DNA of 64,000 bases from Actinoplanes solisilvae. GTDB lineage: Bacteria; Actinomycetota; Actinomycetes; Mycobacteriales; Micromonosporaceae. The stretch is taken from assembly GCF_003999975.1 (NCBI RefSeq), contig NZ_RJAC01000011.1, positions 124,001-188,000 of the forward strand, written 5' to 3'. The position numbers were made by a program, and so were the translations under genes. Below the pieces are notes generated by a model. That model was not told the origin of the DNA, ran no database searches, and worked only from the letters and a program-made list of their open reading frames with translations. Shown here one piece after another: positions 47,032 to 54,767 of the stretch (its first letter is position 1; every line of letters begins with the position of its first letter).

Positions 47032-47763
47032 ATGGGGCACGACGATGTCGAGACTGTGCTGCTTCGTCATCCGCTGGTGCGTGGATGCGCCATCTTGAGC
47101 GTCCCCACTGGACCGTCTGGCGACATCCTGATCGCGTACGTCGAGACCGACGACGCTACGCCCGAGCAGATCAGGAGTTTTCTGGCTGAGGCGCGTCTGC
47201 CGGCTGAGTCGATCCCGGGCGCGGTGATCCCCATGCGGGCGTTGCCCCGGTCCGCGTCCGGCGTGGTGGACCACGCCGCGCTGCCGCTGCCGCCCCTACC
47301 GGCGGCGGCCGTCGGTAAGCACGGCGTTGCGGCGGCCAGCCTGACCGGGCACGCAGTGGGCGCGTTCCTTCTGGTCGTGTTCGGCACGGTTGCCGCTCTG
47401 TTGCTCACCGGCCACCTGTGGCCGGGCTCGACCGACCTGGGTGGGGTGCCCTCTCCGTGGGCCGGGCTGTTTCGGGCCCTCTACTTGGCCGAGTGCCTGT
47501 CGTTCGGAATCGGCGTCGCGTTCCTGCTCCTGGGCCGGGTGCCGCTGGCGCGGCTCGGGCGCTCGCCCGGATGGACCGGGCTCGCGCATCTGGCGATCGT
47601 GTGGCTGCTGGTGGCGTGGTGGCCGCAGGACAACCTCTACCGTCTGGCCACCAAGACCGACTGGCCCCGCCAGGCGGCGCTCGTCTACGGCTTCAACGTC
47701 ACGCTGATGCTGGCCGCGGCGGTGCTGGCCGCCTTCGCGGTCAGCCGTCGACGGGCGGATTGA
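47032..47763 (+). CDS. Membrane protein with adenylating-enzyme C-terminal-like domain
   Basis: 243 residues of unusual build. Residues about 5-85 (DVETVLLRHPLVRGCAILSV, DILIAYVETDDATPEQIRSF, IPMRALPRSASGVVDHAAL) follow the C-terminal subdomain of acyl-CoA ligases and NRPS adenylation domains. The large N-terminal adenylation domain is absent, and the catalytic lysine of the usual NGKVDRxAL is valine (SGVVDHAAL). Residues about 105-240 form four membrane helices. ATG 47032 follows GGAGG. It cannot adenylate by itself; a binding or anchoring role is inference. Converges on and overlaps by 23 bases the ATP-grasp fusion gene. Confidence 0.75.
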   Translation: MGHDDVETVLLRHPLVRGCAILSVPTGPSGDILIAYVETDDATPEQIRSFLAEARLPAESIPGAVIPMRALPRSASGVVDHAALPLPPLPAAAVGKHGVAAASLTGHAVGAFLLVVFGTVAALLLTGHLWPGSTDLGGVPSPWAGLFRALYLAECLSFGIGVAFLLLGRVPLARLGRSPGWTGLAHLAIVWLLVAWWPQDNLYRLATKTDWPRQAALVYGFNVTLMLAAAVLAAFAVSRRRAD

Positions 47764-49510
47764 GCGCAGGGTCCTGGAACAGGCCACCGAGGGCCGCGTT
47801 GGCCTGCCGCACGGCGGCCTCGGCCTCGGCCGCAGCCACGGCCGTCCGGGCGGCGATGGCCACCCCGAGATAGGGCGCGGCGTCGAACGCGGCCGTCGGG
47901 ATGGTGACCAGCAGCGTGGCACCGAGGCCCTGGCACCGCAGGACGAGGTCGCTGACGTGCTCCCGCAGCGCAGCGGAGGGCAGGCGGGCGCCTAGCGGCA
48001 GCCGGTCTGCGGTCCGCACGACGTGCCGGCCGCCCCACCGGCGGTCGAGGGTGGCCTGCACATGGAACGCTACGGCCGGCCCGGTGAGGCGAAGGTTGAT
48101 CTCGGTCGGCGCGAGACGGCCCGACGCGGTGGCAACGAAGTCGACGTCGAACCAGCCGTGGTAGCCGTCTGCGGCCAGGACGCGGCCCACGGCGGTGCCG
48201 AACGCAGCCGCAGCACGGGCAACCACGTCAGGCAATACACCAGGGCCAACGGTGACGCCGCGGTAGGCGGTCCCGTCGACGTGCATGAGTCCGGCGCCCA
48301 CCGGATGCACCCAGCCGTCGGTGGCGATGACGGCGTCGAAGGTGACGTCGCGGTGGCTCTCGTCACCCTCAACGTACTCCTCCACCAGCGCCCCGTCGCG
48401 AGCCCAGCGCCGCAGCAGCGGGCGCAGCCCCGGAGTGTCCCCGGACACGATCAGGGTGCCAGCCCCGCCGACGCCGTACTCGCGCTTGAGTACCACCCGG
48501 CGTCCCCCGGCCAGTTCCCGCGCCAGCGCCCGAGGCGAGCCCAGTGGCCGCTGCGCGGACACGGTAATCCGTGGATGTCCGTCAGCCAGCGCACGGAAGA
48601 GGGTGTGCGCATGGCGCTTGGACTCGTAGCGCCGCACGGCTTGCAGCGCGTCACGCGAGCCCGGCGCGATCGCCGCGAACTCAGCTGTCCAGCCCCACGG
48701 CAGCGCCCGTGAGCGATCGGCGGCGATGCGGCACAGCAGGTCTGGCCGAGAGCCGACGGCGACGCACATTCGGGCATCGCCGGCAAGCCCGCTGTGCACC
48801 TCTACCCCTTCCCAGCCGAGCACGGCGCCCACATGCTCGATCCACCAGCCCTCGACGGGCATCGGAAGCAGGACCATCGCCGGGCGGGTGGCGCAGAAGG
48901 CGGCCAAGCACGAGTAGTGGTCGGGGCCGCGAACGCTCCGGCCGAACTGGCCGTTGAACTCGGCGGCGTTGCCCACAATAACCGGCTGTGCGCCGCCGTC
49001 CCAGGCCGCCGACCACGACGGCTCGCGGGCCGGGGGCCACGCCTGCAGCCGGACCAGCGCATCCTCTGTAACTGGTCCGGCGGGGGGCGGTCCGGCCAGG
49101 GGCACCGGCTCGGCGCTCACGGCCCGGTAGAACGGCACCGCGTGCGGGTCGGCGTCAATGGCGAGGCGGCGGAACCCGAGCCGGCCGGCCTCGGCCAGTA
49201 CGTGCCGGTACAGGGCGCGGCCCACGCCCTGGCGCATCTCGTCCGGCTCGACGAACAGCAGTCCGAGCTCGCCGTCCGGCGGGTCGCCGTCCAGGGTGGC
49301 CACACCCAGCAGTGTCCCGCTCCGCTCGGCGACCACGGTGCGCCGCTGGATGACGTCGCCGGGCCGGATCCGCAGCTGTTCTCGGCAGGCGTCCAGAACC
49401 GCATCGTCGTACCCCCACACAGCCTTGGACCGCATGACCAGCTCGCTGAGCCGCTCGGCCTCTGACGGCCGAGCCGACCGTAGCCCCACACCGTCTGTCG
49501 ACCTGCCCAC
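47741..49510 (-). CDS. GNAT acetyltransferase / ATP-grasp-like fusion protein
   Basis: 589 residues from GTG 49510 (GGGAG upstream). N-terminal GNAT domain, about residues 5-130: GLRSARPSEAERLSELVMRS, ERSGTLLGVATLDG, GLLFVEPDEMRQGVGRALYR, AEAGRLGFRRLAIDADPHAV. A pre-ATP-grasp-like region (about 165-270) follows, then an ATP-grasp-like core: RVVLKREYGVGGAGTLIVSG (nucleotide lysine and loop), LVEEYVEGDESHRDVTF, and WFDVDFVATASGRLAPTEIN with acidic and Asn metal ligands. Such enzymes join a carboxylate to an amine. Substrates unknown; peptide or amino-acid ligation, with acetylation as second activity, is inferred. Confidence 0.72.
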   Translation of the reverse strand: MGRSTDGVGLRSARPSEAERLSELVMRSKAVWGYDDAVLDACREQLRIRPGDVIQRRTVVAERSGTLLGVATLDGDPPDGELGLLFVEPDEMRQGVGRALYRHVLAEAGRLGFRRLAIDADPHAVPFYRAVSAEPVPLAGPPPAGPVTEDALVRLQAWPPAREPSWSAAWDGGAQPVIVGNAAEFNGQFGRSVRGPDHYSCLAAFCATRPAMVLLPMPVEGWWIEHVGAVLGWEGVEVHSGLAGDARMCVAVGSRPDLLCRIAADRSRALPWGWTAEFAAIAPGSRDALQAVRRYESKRHAHTLFRALADGHPRITVSAQRPLGSPRALARELAGGRRVVLKREYGVGGAGTLIVSGDTPGLRPLLRRWARDGALVEEYVEGDESHRDVTFDAVIATDGWVHPVGAGLMHVDGTAYRGVTVGPGVLPDVVARAAAAFGTAVGRVLAADGYHGWFDVDFVATASGRLAPTEINLRLTGPAVAFHVQATLDRRWGGRHVVRTADRLPLGARLPSAALREHVSDLVLRCQGLGATLLVTIPTAAFDAAPYLGVAIAARTAVAAAEAEAAVRQANAALGGLFQDPALNPPVDG

Positions 49511-49531
49511 CAGTGCAACACTCCCATCCTT

Positions 49532-49550
49532 CTTGGCGTGTGGCGCCAAG
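49532..49550. repeat. Short perfect hairpin upstream of the GNAT/ATP-grasp gene
   Basis: CTTGGCG (49532-49538) and CGCCAAG (49544-49550) are perfect inverted arms around five bases. It lies about 20 bases before the GNAT/ATP-grasp start, where an operator could sit. Confidence 0.4.
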
Positions 49551-49598
49551 CGATTCTTTCGCGACGGCGGGTGATTCACAACGGCCGATGCCGTCGGG

Positions 49599-49651
49599 AG
49601 TGCTGGGCGACACCGGTGGTGCTGGATCCGCCGGTGAACGGGCCCAGCACT
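49599..49651. repeat. Long inverted repeat between the ATP-grasp gene and rpiB
   Basis: AGTGCTGGGC (49599-49608) and GCCCAGCACT (49642-49651) are perfect ten-base arms; inside them CACCGG (49611-49616) pairs with CCGGTG (49631-49636). The 53-base structure ends three bases before the rpiB -10 (49655). It could be an operator, a divergent-transcript barrier or a small mobile palindrome. Confidence 0.6.
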
Positions 49652-49654
49652 GCT

Positions 49655-49660
49655 TACGCT
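49655..49660 (+). promoter_or_regulatory. Leaderless -10 of the RpiB-like gene
   Basis: TACGCT, six bases, ATG 49667; no ribosome site. Confidence 0.45.
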
Positions 49661-49666
49661 GCGGAC

Positions 49667-50077
49667 ATGCGGATAGCGTTCGCCAGCGACGACGAGAACG
49701 AGACGACCCGGGCGATCGTGGCCGCCCTGACCGAGGATGGGCACGAGATCGTCCGGCCGGACGGTTCGCCAGACTGGCCCGATCTCGGGCGCTTCGTCGG
49801 GCGGGCCGTCGTGGACAGGCGCGCCGACTACGGCGTGGTCATGTGCTGGACCGGCACCGGGACGGCGATGGCGGCCAACAAGGTGCCCGGTGTGCGGGCA
49901 GCGGTTGCCTGGGACCCGTGGATCGCCACGGGTGCGCGGCTCTGGAACGACGCGAACGTGCTGGCCATGAGCCTCAAGCGGCTTGCGCCGGACGTCGCGG
50001 TCGAGGTCCTGCGCGCGTTCCTCGACACCCCGGAGCCCGACCTCGGCGAGGCCGCGAACATCGCCGCCATCGAGTGA
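49667..50077 (+). CDS. rpiB: RpiB/LacAB-family sugar-phosphate isomerase
   Basis: 136 residues of the ribose 5-phosphate isomerase B fold: MRIAFASDDENETTRAIVAA, catalytic cysteine and anion loop GVVMCWTGTGTAMAANKVPG, and ARLWNDANVLAMSLK. RpiB proteins usually have DHxG near the start where this has DDEN, and are often about 150 residues, so it may prefer another aldose/ketose phosphate. With rpe at 18 kb it would complete ribulose phosphate interconversion. The message seems leaderless. Confidence 0.85.
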   Translation: MRIAFASDDENETTRAIVAALTEDGHEIVRPDGSPDWPDLGRFVGRAVVDRRADYGVVMCWTGTGTAMAANKVPGVRAAVAWDPWIATGARLWNDANVLAMSLKRLAPDVAVEVLRAFLDTPEPDLGEAANIAAIE

Positions 50078-50101
50078 CGGCCGTATCTCGGCCGCACCCC
50101 C

Positions 50102-50194
50102 ATGCGTCCGGCGGTCTTCGCGGCCGGCTGCCTGCTGGGCCGCTCGATCCGCTTCGTCGCGATCGCCCTGGCCCCACAGCTCGCCGGCTACTGA
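50102..50194 (+). pseudogene. 30-residue remnant of a small membrane protein
   Basis: ATG 50102-TGA 50194 encodes one hydrophobic helix: FAAGCLLGRSIRFVAIALAP followed by QLAGY. It looks like the C-terminal helix of a larger integral membrane protein whose front is missing, but no family can be fixed. Its last codons are the first copy of the 34-base tandem repeat. It may instead be a genuine micro-protein; there is no clear ribosome site. Confidence 0.3.
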
Positions 50195-50255
50195 GCGATC
50201 ACCCCGCCCGCGGCTCGCCGGCTACTGAGCGATCACCCCGCACGCGGCTCGCCGG
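50179..50255. repeat. 34-base tandem repeat, about 2.3 copies
   Basis: GCTCGCCGGCTACTGAGCG begins at 50179 and again at 50213; the shared start GCTCGCCGG recurs at 50247, an exact 34-base period. Copies one and two differ by one base (CCCGCCCGCG versus CCCGCACGCG). The last partial copy runs into the 3' end of the DUF3616-like gene, so duplication shaped both gene ends. Confidence 0.85.
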
Positions 50256-51323
50256 TTACCGAGACGGCAGGCGTACGACGTCCGCGATGACGGCGTCGTC
50301 GTCGGTGAGCCGCACCGCGGCCGGGCTGTCGTACACGATCAGCAGTTTGCCCTCGCCGTAGCGGCTCAGGCCTTCGGCGTGATCGTCGCCCTCGCCGAAG
50401 TTCAGCTCCAGCTCGCGGCTGATCAGGTCGCCGCGGACGACGGTGGGCATCGAAGATCGGACGGCGTCGTGCCAGCGGTAGACGCGGACCGGGCCGTCCA
50501 GATCCATCGTCGGGCCGGCCAGGATCAGCAGGTCGTCGCCGTCGGGGCACAGATCGCGCACGCCGAGGCCGTCGAGCTTGAGCACGTGCTTGCGGTAGGT
50601 GAAGCCGTCCTCGAATTCGTGCAGGCGCAGGCGGTCGGGCTCGTCGGGGTCGATGTAGGGGCGCAGTTCGAGCACGAACGCCCAGCCCCGCAGCACCGGC
50701 CCGCGCAGGCCAAGATAGACCCGGCCGTCGCTGACCGCGATGCCCTCGATGTCCAGCCCGTTGTCCTTGCCCGGGATCGGCAGGAACGGCGCCAGGTGCT
50801 CGTCGCGGCGCAGCAGGTGACGGAGATCGTCGCGGCCCCCGAGCGCCGCCGCGTAGTGCTTCTCCCCGTCGATCTCGAGCTCGCGCACCGGGGTGGGCAG
50901 CCCATCGACATCGGCGACGGGGAGCCGTACGAGAATCTGCCTGTTCTGTTGACCCTCGATGCGGGCCAGCCGGCGCAGCGCCCTCGCGCCCTCGTGCCGG
51001 TCCTTGATCTGCTTGCGGCGCAGGCTGTGCGAGCCGATCGCCCACAGGAACGACCCCGACCGGGCCAGCCCTTCGACGTCGGCCTCCTCCTCGATGTCGG
51101 TGCCGGGCAGGGTCACGTAGTCGGCGAGGCGGAAGGTCGTCTCGTCGCCGAACTCGGTCGGCTGCTGAGGATCGTCGGCGACCAGCCGCTCGACGGTGGC
51201 GGTCTCGTCACCGGCGATCCAGAGGACAGGCCCGTCCAGGCGTACGGCGGAGAGGTTGGTATGCGTCGCGGCGGCGCGCGACCTGTCGCCGAAGCGCAGC
51301 CGGACCGTGTGCTCCAAGGTCAT
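50256..51323 (-). CDS. DUF3616-family protein
   Basis: 355 residues, cytosolic, no signal peptide. The pattern of beta blades (NLSAVRLDGPVLWIAGDETA, DVEGLARSGSFLWAIGSHSL, DIEGIAVSDGRVYLGLRGPV, DDLLILAGPTMDLDGPVRVY, EGLSRYGEGKLLIVYDSP) fits the DUF3616 propeller-like family, with repeated [DE]xEG[IL]A motifs. Family function unknown, so no enzyme activity is assigned. ATG 51323 lies six bases after GACGAT, possibly leaderless. Single gene. Confidence 0.8.
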   Translation of the reverse strand: MTLEHTVRLRFGDRSRAAATHTNLSAVRLDGPVLWIAGDETATVERLVADDPQQPTEFGDETTFRLADYVTLPGTDIEEEADVEGLARSGSFLWAIGSHSLRRKQIKDRHEGARALRRLARIEGQQNRQILVRLPVADVDGLPTPVRELEIDGEKHYAAALGGRDDLRHLLRRDEHLAPFLPIPGKDNGLDIEGIAVSDGRVYLGLRGPVLRGWAFVLELRPYIDPDEPDRLRLHEFEDGFTYRKHVLKLDGLGVRDLCPDGDDLLILAGPTMDLDGPVRVYRWHDAVRSSMPTVVRGDLISRELELNFGEGDDHAEGLSRYGEGKLLIVYDSPAAVRLTDDDAVIADVVRLPSR

Positions 51324-51358
51324 GTCACCATCGTCGCACCGTGCGTAAAGCCCCGAGG

Positions 51359-52723
51359 TCAGCTTGACGGCTTGGGCGCTGCGGCCGGACTGCGGTTGCC
51401 CTGAGCGTCGACGGCGCGTACGCCGAAGAAGACGTTGTCCTTGGAGAGGTCGATGGTGACTGTGTTGACCTTGCCGACTGCCCTCGAATGCTGCCAGTCG
51501 GGGGCGGTCGTCTCCCGCCAGACCACCTCGTAACCGGCCAGATCGGGCTCGGTGCCGAGTTGCCAGCGCAGGGTCGTCTCGTTCGTGAGCTGGGTGGTGT
51601 CGATGACCACGCCCCTCGGGGTGCCCGGCGCCTGCGACAGCGACCAGAGCGTGGCCGCGTTCACGCGGGCAACCCGGGCAATGTACGCGAAATCGCAGAA
51701 CTCGGGCAGGTCGCCGTACTGGATGCCGTTCTCGACGCGTACGTCCTGGTGCTCGTGGGCGAAGTTCTCGCGGGGCTCGGTGAAACGGGCCGCGGGGTAG
51801 CCGCGCAGCAGAAACGAGATGTGATCGCTGCCGCGTAGGTAACGGTCGCGCCGCCAGATGACCCGTACGTCGGTGCCGTCGGGTTCGACGTCCTTGACGA
51901 ACCGCCCGAGCTGGCGCGACGGCCCGTCGTTCTCGCCGCCGACGCTCTTGCGCGTGTTCGCCTCGGCCGCCGTCTCCGAGGTGGGCACGCCCTCGACGAA
52001 GAGCCGCACGGTGCGGTTGCTGGGGCGGGTGCCGTCGTGGGCGTCGCCGGTGCCGACGATGTCGTTGCTGAACATCGCCTGCACGTCGGCATTGCGATCA
52101 CGGTAGGCCTGGGCCATGTGGTCGGAACCGTAGAGGCCCTGCTCCTCGCCGGCCACCGCGGCGAACACGATCGTCGACTCGGGGCGGCGGACCGTGAACA
52201 CCCGGGCCAACTCCATGATCACGGCGACACCGGACGCGTCGTCGTCGGCGCCCGGGGCGTCCTTGACGGCGTCCATCACGTCGGTGACCCGCGAGTCGTA
52301 GTGGCCGGTCACGACGTAGACGCGGTCGGGGGTGACGCTGCCGGTGAGGGTGGCGATCACGTTGGTGATGGTGGTGGGGGCCGGGATGCGCGGCGAGACG
52401 GGCTGGACGAAGGACTGCAGCTCAACGGTCATCCGGCCGGCGGACCGGGCTGCGTACCGCTGCAACTCGGCGTGGATCCAGTCGCGAGCGGCGCCGATGC
52501 CACGGACGGGATCGTCCTGACTGGACAGCGTGTGCCGGGTGCCGAAGGAGACCAGTTTGCGCACGATGGCCTCGACGCGCTTCGGGTCGATCTCGCGCAG
52601 GATCGCCTGCAGCTCGCGGCTGGGCGCGCTTTTCGCCGCCGCGGCCGCCTCGCCCGCTACCAGGGGCGCCGCCGCGGCCGCCGCGGACACCGTCAGAAAC
52701 GTACGTCTCGTCGACTTGCCCAT
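51359..52723 (-). CDS. Secreted M28-family zinc peptidase, Tat-exported
   Basis: Aminopeptidase-like exoenzyme, 454 residues. Twin-arginine signal STRRTFLTVSAAAAAAPLVA. Di-zinc ligands: H and D in VVTGHYDSR, bridging D in GADDDASG, E-E in AGEEQGLYGSDH, D in FSNDIVGTGDAHD, and a late H in NFAHEHQDV. The last about 90 residues (NETTLRWQLGTEPDLAGYEV) form a fibronectin-III-like domain. Start at ATG 52723; GTG 52732 is possible. The peptide substrate is unknown. Confidence 0.9.
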   Translation of the reverse strand: MGKSTRRTFLTVSAAAAAAPLVAGEAAAAAKSAPSRELQAILREIDPKRVEAIVRKLVSFGTRHTLSSQDDPVRGIGAARDWIHAELQRYAARSAGRMTVELQSFVQPVSPRIPAPTTITNVIATLTGSVTPDRVYVVTGHYDSRVTDVMDAVKDAPGADDDASGVAVIMELARVFTVRRPESTIVFAAVAGEEQGLYGSDHMAQAYRDRNADVQAMFSNDIVGTGDAHDGTRPSNRTVRLFVEGVPTSETAAEANTRKSVGGENDGPSRQLGRFVKDVEPDGTDVRVIWRRDRYLRGSDHISFLLRGYPAARFTEPRENFAHEHQDVRVENGIQYGDLPEFCDFAYIARVARVNAATLWSLSQAPGTPRGVVIDTTQLTNETTLRWQLGTEPDLAGYEVVWRETTAPDWQHSRAVGKVNTVTIDLSKDNVFFGVRAVDAQGNRSPAAAPKPSS

Positions 52724-52799
52724 GTCGACCACTCTGTCCCAGCGTTCGTCAGATGTCTACGTTCATCGATGTATCGCCGGGGTGGACCAGGTTCGAGTC

Positions 52800-53309
52800 A
52801 TGATCGTGCGTACTCGGTGGACCGTGCCCCAAAGCCCCGACGACATGTGGCCGGCGCTGTGCGACTCGTCGATGGAGCTGAAGCCCCGCTGCCCGGTCTT
52901 CTATCTCGGCACACCGCAGCCCACCGAGTGCCGGCTGCCGGACGGCGAGGGGGCGGTGGGAGCGTCCCGGCAGTGCGTTTCCGAGCAGGGCGTGGTGCGT
53001 CAGCGCATCGACGTGTGGGAGCCGCCGGCCCGCTTGTCGTTCCACATGGAGGAAACCGACCTCTGCTTCCGCGGCATCGTCGAGAGCTTGGGCGACACGT
53101 TCGAGCTGGAGCCCTCCGGCACCGGCACCCGGATCACCCGGACAACAACGGTCTCCGTACGCAACCGCTTCGCCGCGGTGTTCTACCCAGCCCTGTGGTT
53201 CGGCCTGAAGTCAGTCCACCGCTTCGTCTTCTGCAACTGGCAACGCCGCCCCGTTGGCGCCTGCGGGTCATGGGCGGACGGAGGCGTCGCGCTGTTCGCT
53301 TTAGGGTAG
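52800..53309 (+). CDS. SRPBCC-family protein
   Basis: 169 residues with the START/Bet v1-like helix-grip pattern: TRWTVPQSPDDMWPALCDSS, VVRQRIDVWEPPARLSFHME, and GTGTRITRTTTVSVRNRFAA followed by a long C-terminal helix. Such proteins bind hydrophobic ligands or act as cyclases or coat proteins. ATG 52800. The last 20 residues look less conserved and Gly-rich. No partner gene is evident. Confidence 0.7.
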   Translation: MIVRTRWTVPQSPDDMWPALCDSSMELKPRCPVFYLGTPQPTECRLPDGEGAVGASRQCVSEQGVVRQRIDVWEPPARLSFHMEETDLCFRGIVESLGDTFELEPSGTGTRITRTTTVSVRNRFAAVFYPALWFGLKSVHRFVFCNWQRRPVGACGSWADGGVALFALG

Positions 53310-53351
53310 TCATGAGCCTATAGTCATTCAGCATGATGGGGGTTATGGCAA

Positions 53352-53386
53352 GCGGAGTCTCTCCGCGACCATTTTGTAGGTACAAT
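53352..53386 (+). promoter_or_regulatory. Promoter and operator-like dyads of the toxin-antitoxin pair
   Basis: A consensus -10 TACAAT (53381-53386) overlaps the dyad TTGTA-GG-TACAA (53374-53385); a second dyad GCGGAG-TCT-CTCCGC (53352-53366) covers the -35 area. Dyads over a promoter directly before a Phd-type antitoxin fit autorepression. The patch is much richer in A/T than the neighbourhood. Confidence 0.55.
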
Positions 53387-53422
53387 CTCTTCAGCGTGGG
53401 TACTTCGTTGAGGAGGCAGCCG

Positions 53423-53707
53423 ATGAGTTCGGTCTCGGTCCGAGAGTTCTCCTATAACCCCAGTGCCATGTTCAACCGCGTCGAGCAGGGCGAGACGATC
53501 GAGGTCACTCGACACGGAAAGGTCATCGCGGTGCTGCTCCCCGGTGCGAGCGGTCTGAGCCGCTACTCTCCGCTGGTCGCCAAGGGTCTGATCCGGCTCA
53601 AAGCCACCACGACAGCAGATCTTGACCGACTGCCGTCATACGACATTCCCGCCGACGTGTCGCCGCTGGATTTGCTGTTGGATGCTCGAGCCGAGGACGA
53701 TCGTTGA
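53423..53707 (+). CDS. Phd/YefM-type antitoxin
   Basis: 94 residues: SVSVREFSYNPSAMFNRVEQ and TIEVTRHGKVIAVLLPG are the DNA-binding fold of Phd antitoxins, followed by a flexible tail (IPADVSPLDLLLDARAEDDR) that should wrap the toxin. ATG 53423 has AGGAGG six bases upstream; a longer frame from 53333 would cross the promoter. Overlaps the toxin gene by four bases. Confidence 0.9.
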   Translation: MSSVSVREFSYNPSAMFNRVEQGETIEVTRHGKVIAVLLPGASGLSRYSPLVAKGLIRLKATTTADLDRLPSYDIPADVSPLDLLLDARAEDDR

Positions 53708-54096
53708 TCTACCTCGACGCCTCCGCACTCGTCACGCTGCTGGCGAGGCGAACCTACGCCAAGGAAATGCGCGACTTCCTGAACAGCCGGCCGTTGATGC
53801 CGATGGCCACCAGCTCCCTCGGTTTCGTCGAGACCGTGCGCACGATGGATCGCATCGGCGACTACCCCGACCTCATGCGCGACCTGGTCCAGGGCTTCAC
53901 GGAGATCCTGCTGACCGAAGAGATCCGCGACGCGGCAGCTCACCTCCGAGGTGGGCTCCGGACGCTCGACGCCGTACATGTGGCTAGCGCTCAGCTCCTG
54001 GGCGATTCGCTGGACACGCTGATCACCTACGACAAGCGGATGCTCGACGTCGCGCGTGCGGAGGGATTGCCGGCCGAAGCTCCGGGACTTCTCTGA
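53704..54096 (+). CDS. PIN-domain toxin, VapC family
   Basis: Predicted Mg-dependent ribonuclease, 130 residues. Acidic site residues: D5 in MIYLDASALVTLL, E in GFVETVRTM, D in LRTLDAVHVASAQ and D in LITYDKRM; all four are present, so it should be active. TTG start inside the antitoxin stop (TTGA). RNA target unknown. The pair is intact and stands among accessory genes. Confidence 0.9.
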   Translation: MIYLDASALVTLLARRTYAKEMRDFLNSRPLMPMATSSLGFVETVRTMDRIGDYPDLMRDLVQGFTEILLTEEIRDAAAHLRGGLRTLDAVHVASAQLLGDSLDTLITYDKRMLDVARAEGLPAEAPGLL

Positions 54097-54192
54097 CCGA
54101 CATCTGGCCGGTGCCACCTCAGCGATGAGTCGCTGTTGGTCTCGGGGTCTGTTTCGGCTCCGGAGGGCGTTGCCGGGTGCGACGATCGGGTG

Positions 54193-54765
54193 ATGATCGC
54201 CGTTCGGATCGCTGCTGCTGGTGTGGTGCTGGCCGCCTGCGTCGTGCAGCCGGGCGCGGCGGCGGCGAAGGTGGAGTTCGACCGGGAACGTCTGACCGGG
54301 TTCGTCGAGAACGCGGACGTCCGCCAAGCCTTCGGGTGGTCGGAGGCGACGCTCGAGGAGCGGGCGGCCCGGGTCAAGCTGGAACACGTTCATTTCGTGC
54401 ACGAGAATTACTTGGTCACCTGCGGTGGGCCAGCCGCCGCGTGGACGCATCACCTTCAGGGCGGCGTCGACTTCCTGAAGGCGACAGTCGAACCGAACGG
54501 GTTCCGGCTCGTCCCCGGCCCGGGGATCTCGTCGATGACCTCGGAGCCCGAGCCGGGCTGGGACTGCCCCGCCGAATTGGGGCGGCCGGCCGGGACGAAG
54601 GTGACGGCGATCGAGCTGCGATCGTGCACGGTCGGGTGGGGGCTGCTCGTCACGTTCGACAAGACGGCGGCCCAGCTTCGAGGCGACAAATGGCAGCTTC
54701 CCCCGGACGGCGAGGGCCAATGCTATCCGCCGAGATCGCGACCGAAGGACACCGCGGGCGGCTGA
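54193..54765 (+). CDS. Secreted protein of unknown function, possible lipoprotein
   Basis: 190 residues from ATG 54193. A hydrophobic start MIAVRIAAAGVVLAACVVQPGAAAA holds LAAC, a possible lipobox, and AAAAK, a possible ordinary cleavage site; which one is used is unclear. The mature part has cysteines in YLVTCGGP, GWDCPAE, RSCTVGW and GQCYPP, enough for two disulfides. No recognised domain. Upstream GACGAT is six bases before the ATG. Convergent with the acyltransferase gene, two bases apart. Confidence 0.7.
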   Translation: MIAVRIAAAGVVLAACVVQPGAAAAKVEFDRERLTGFVENADVRQAFGWSEATLEERAARVKLEHVHFVHENYLVTCGGPAAAWTHHLQGGVDFLKATVEPNGFRLVPGPGISSMTSEPEPGWDCPAELGRPAGTKVTAIELRSCTVGWGLLVTFDKTAAQLRGDKWQLPPDGEGQCYPPRSRPKDTAGG

Positions 54766-54767
54766 GC

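Noticed and set aside
49532..49651. Inverted repeats as ends of an insertion sequence
   Set aside because: No transposase frame between or near them and no target-site duplication.
50179..50255. 34-base repeats as a CRISPR array
   Set aside because: Repeats are contiguous with no spacers and there are no cas genes.
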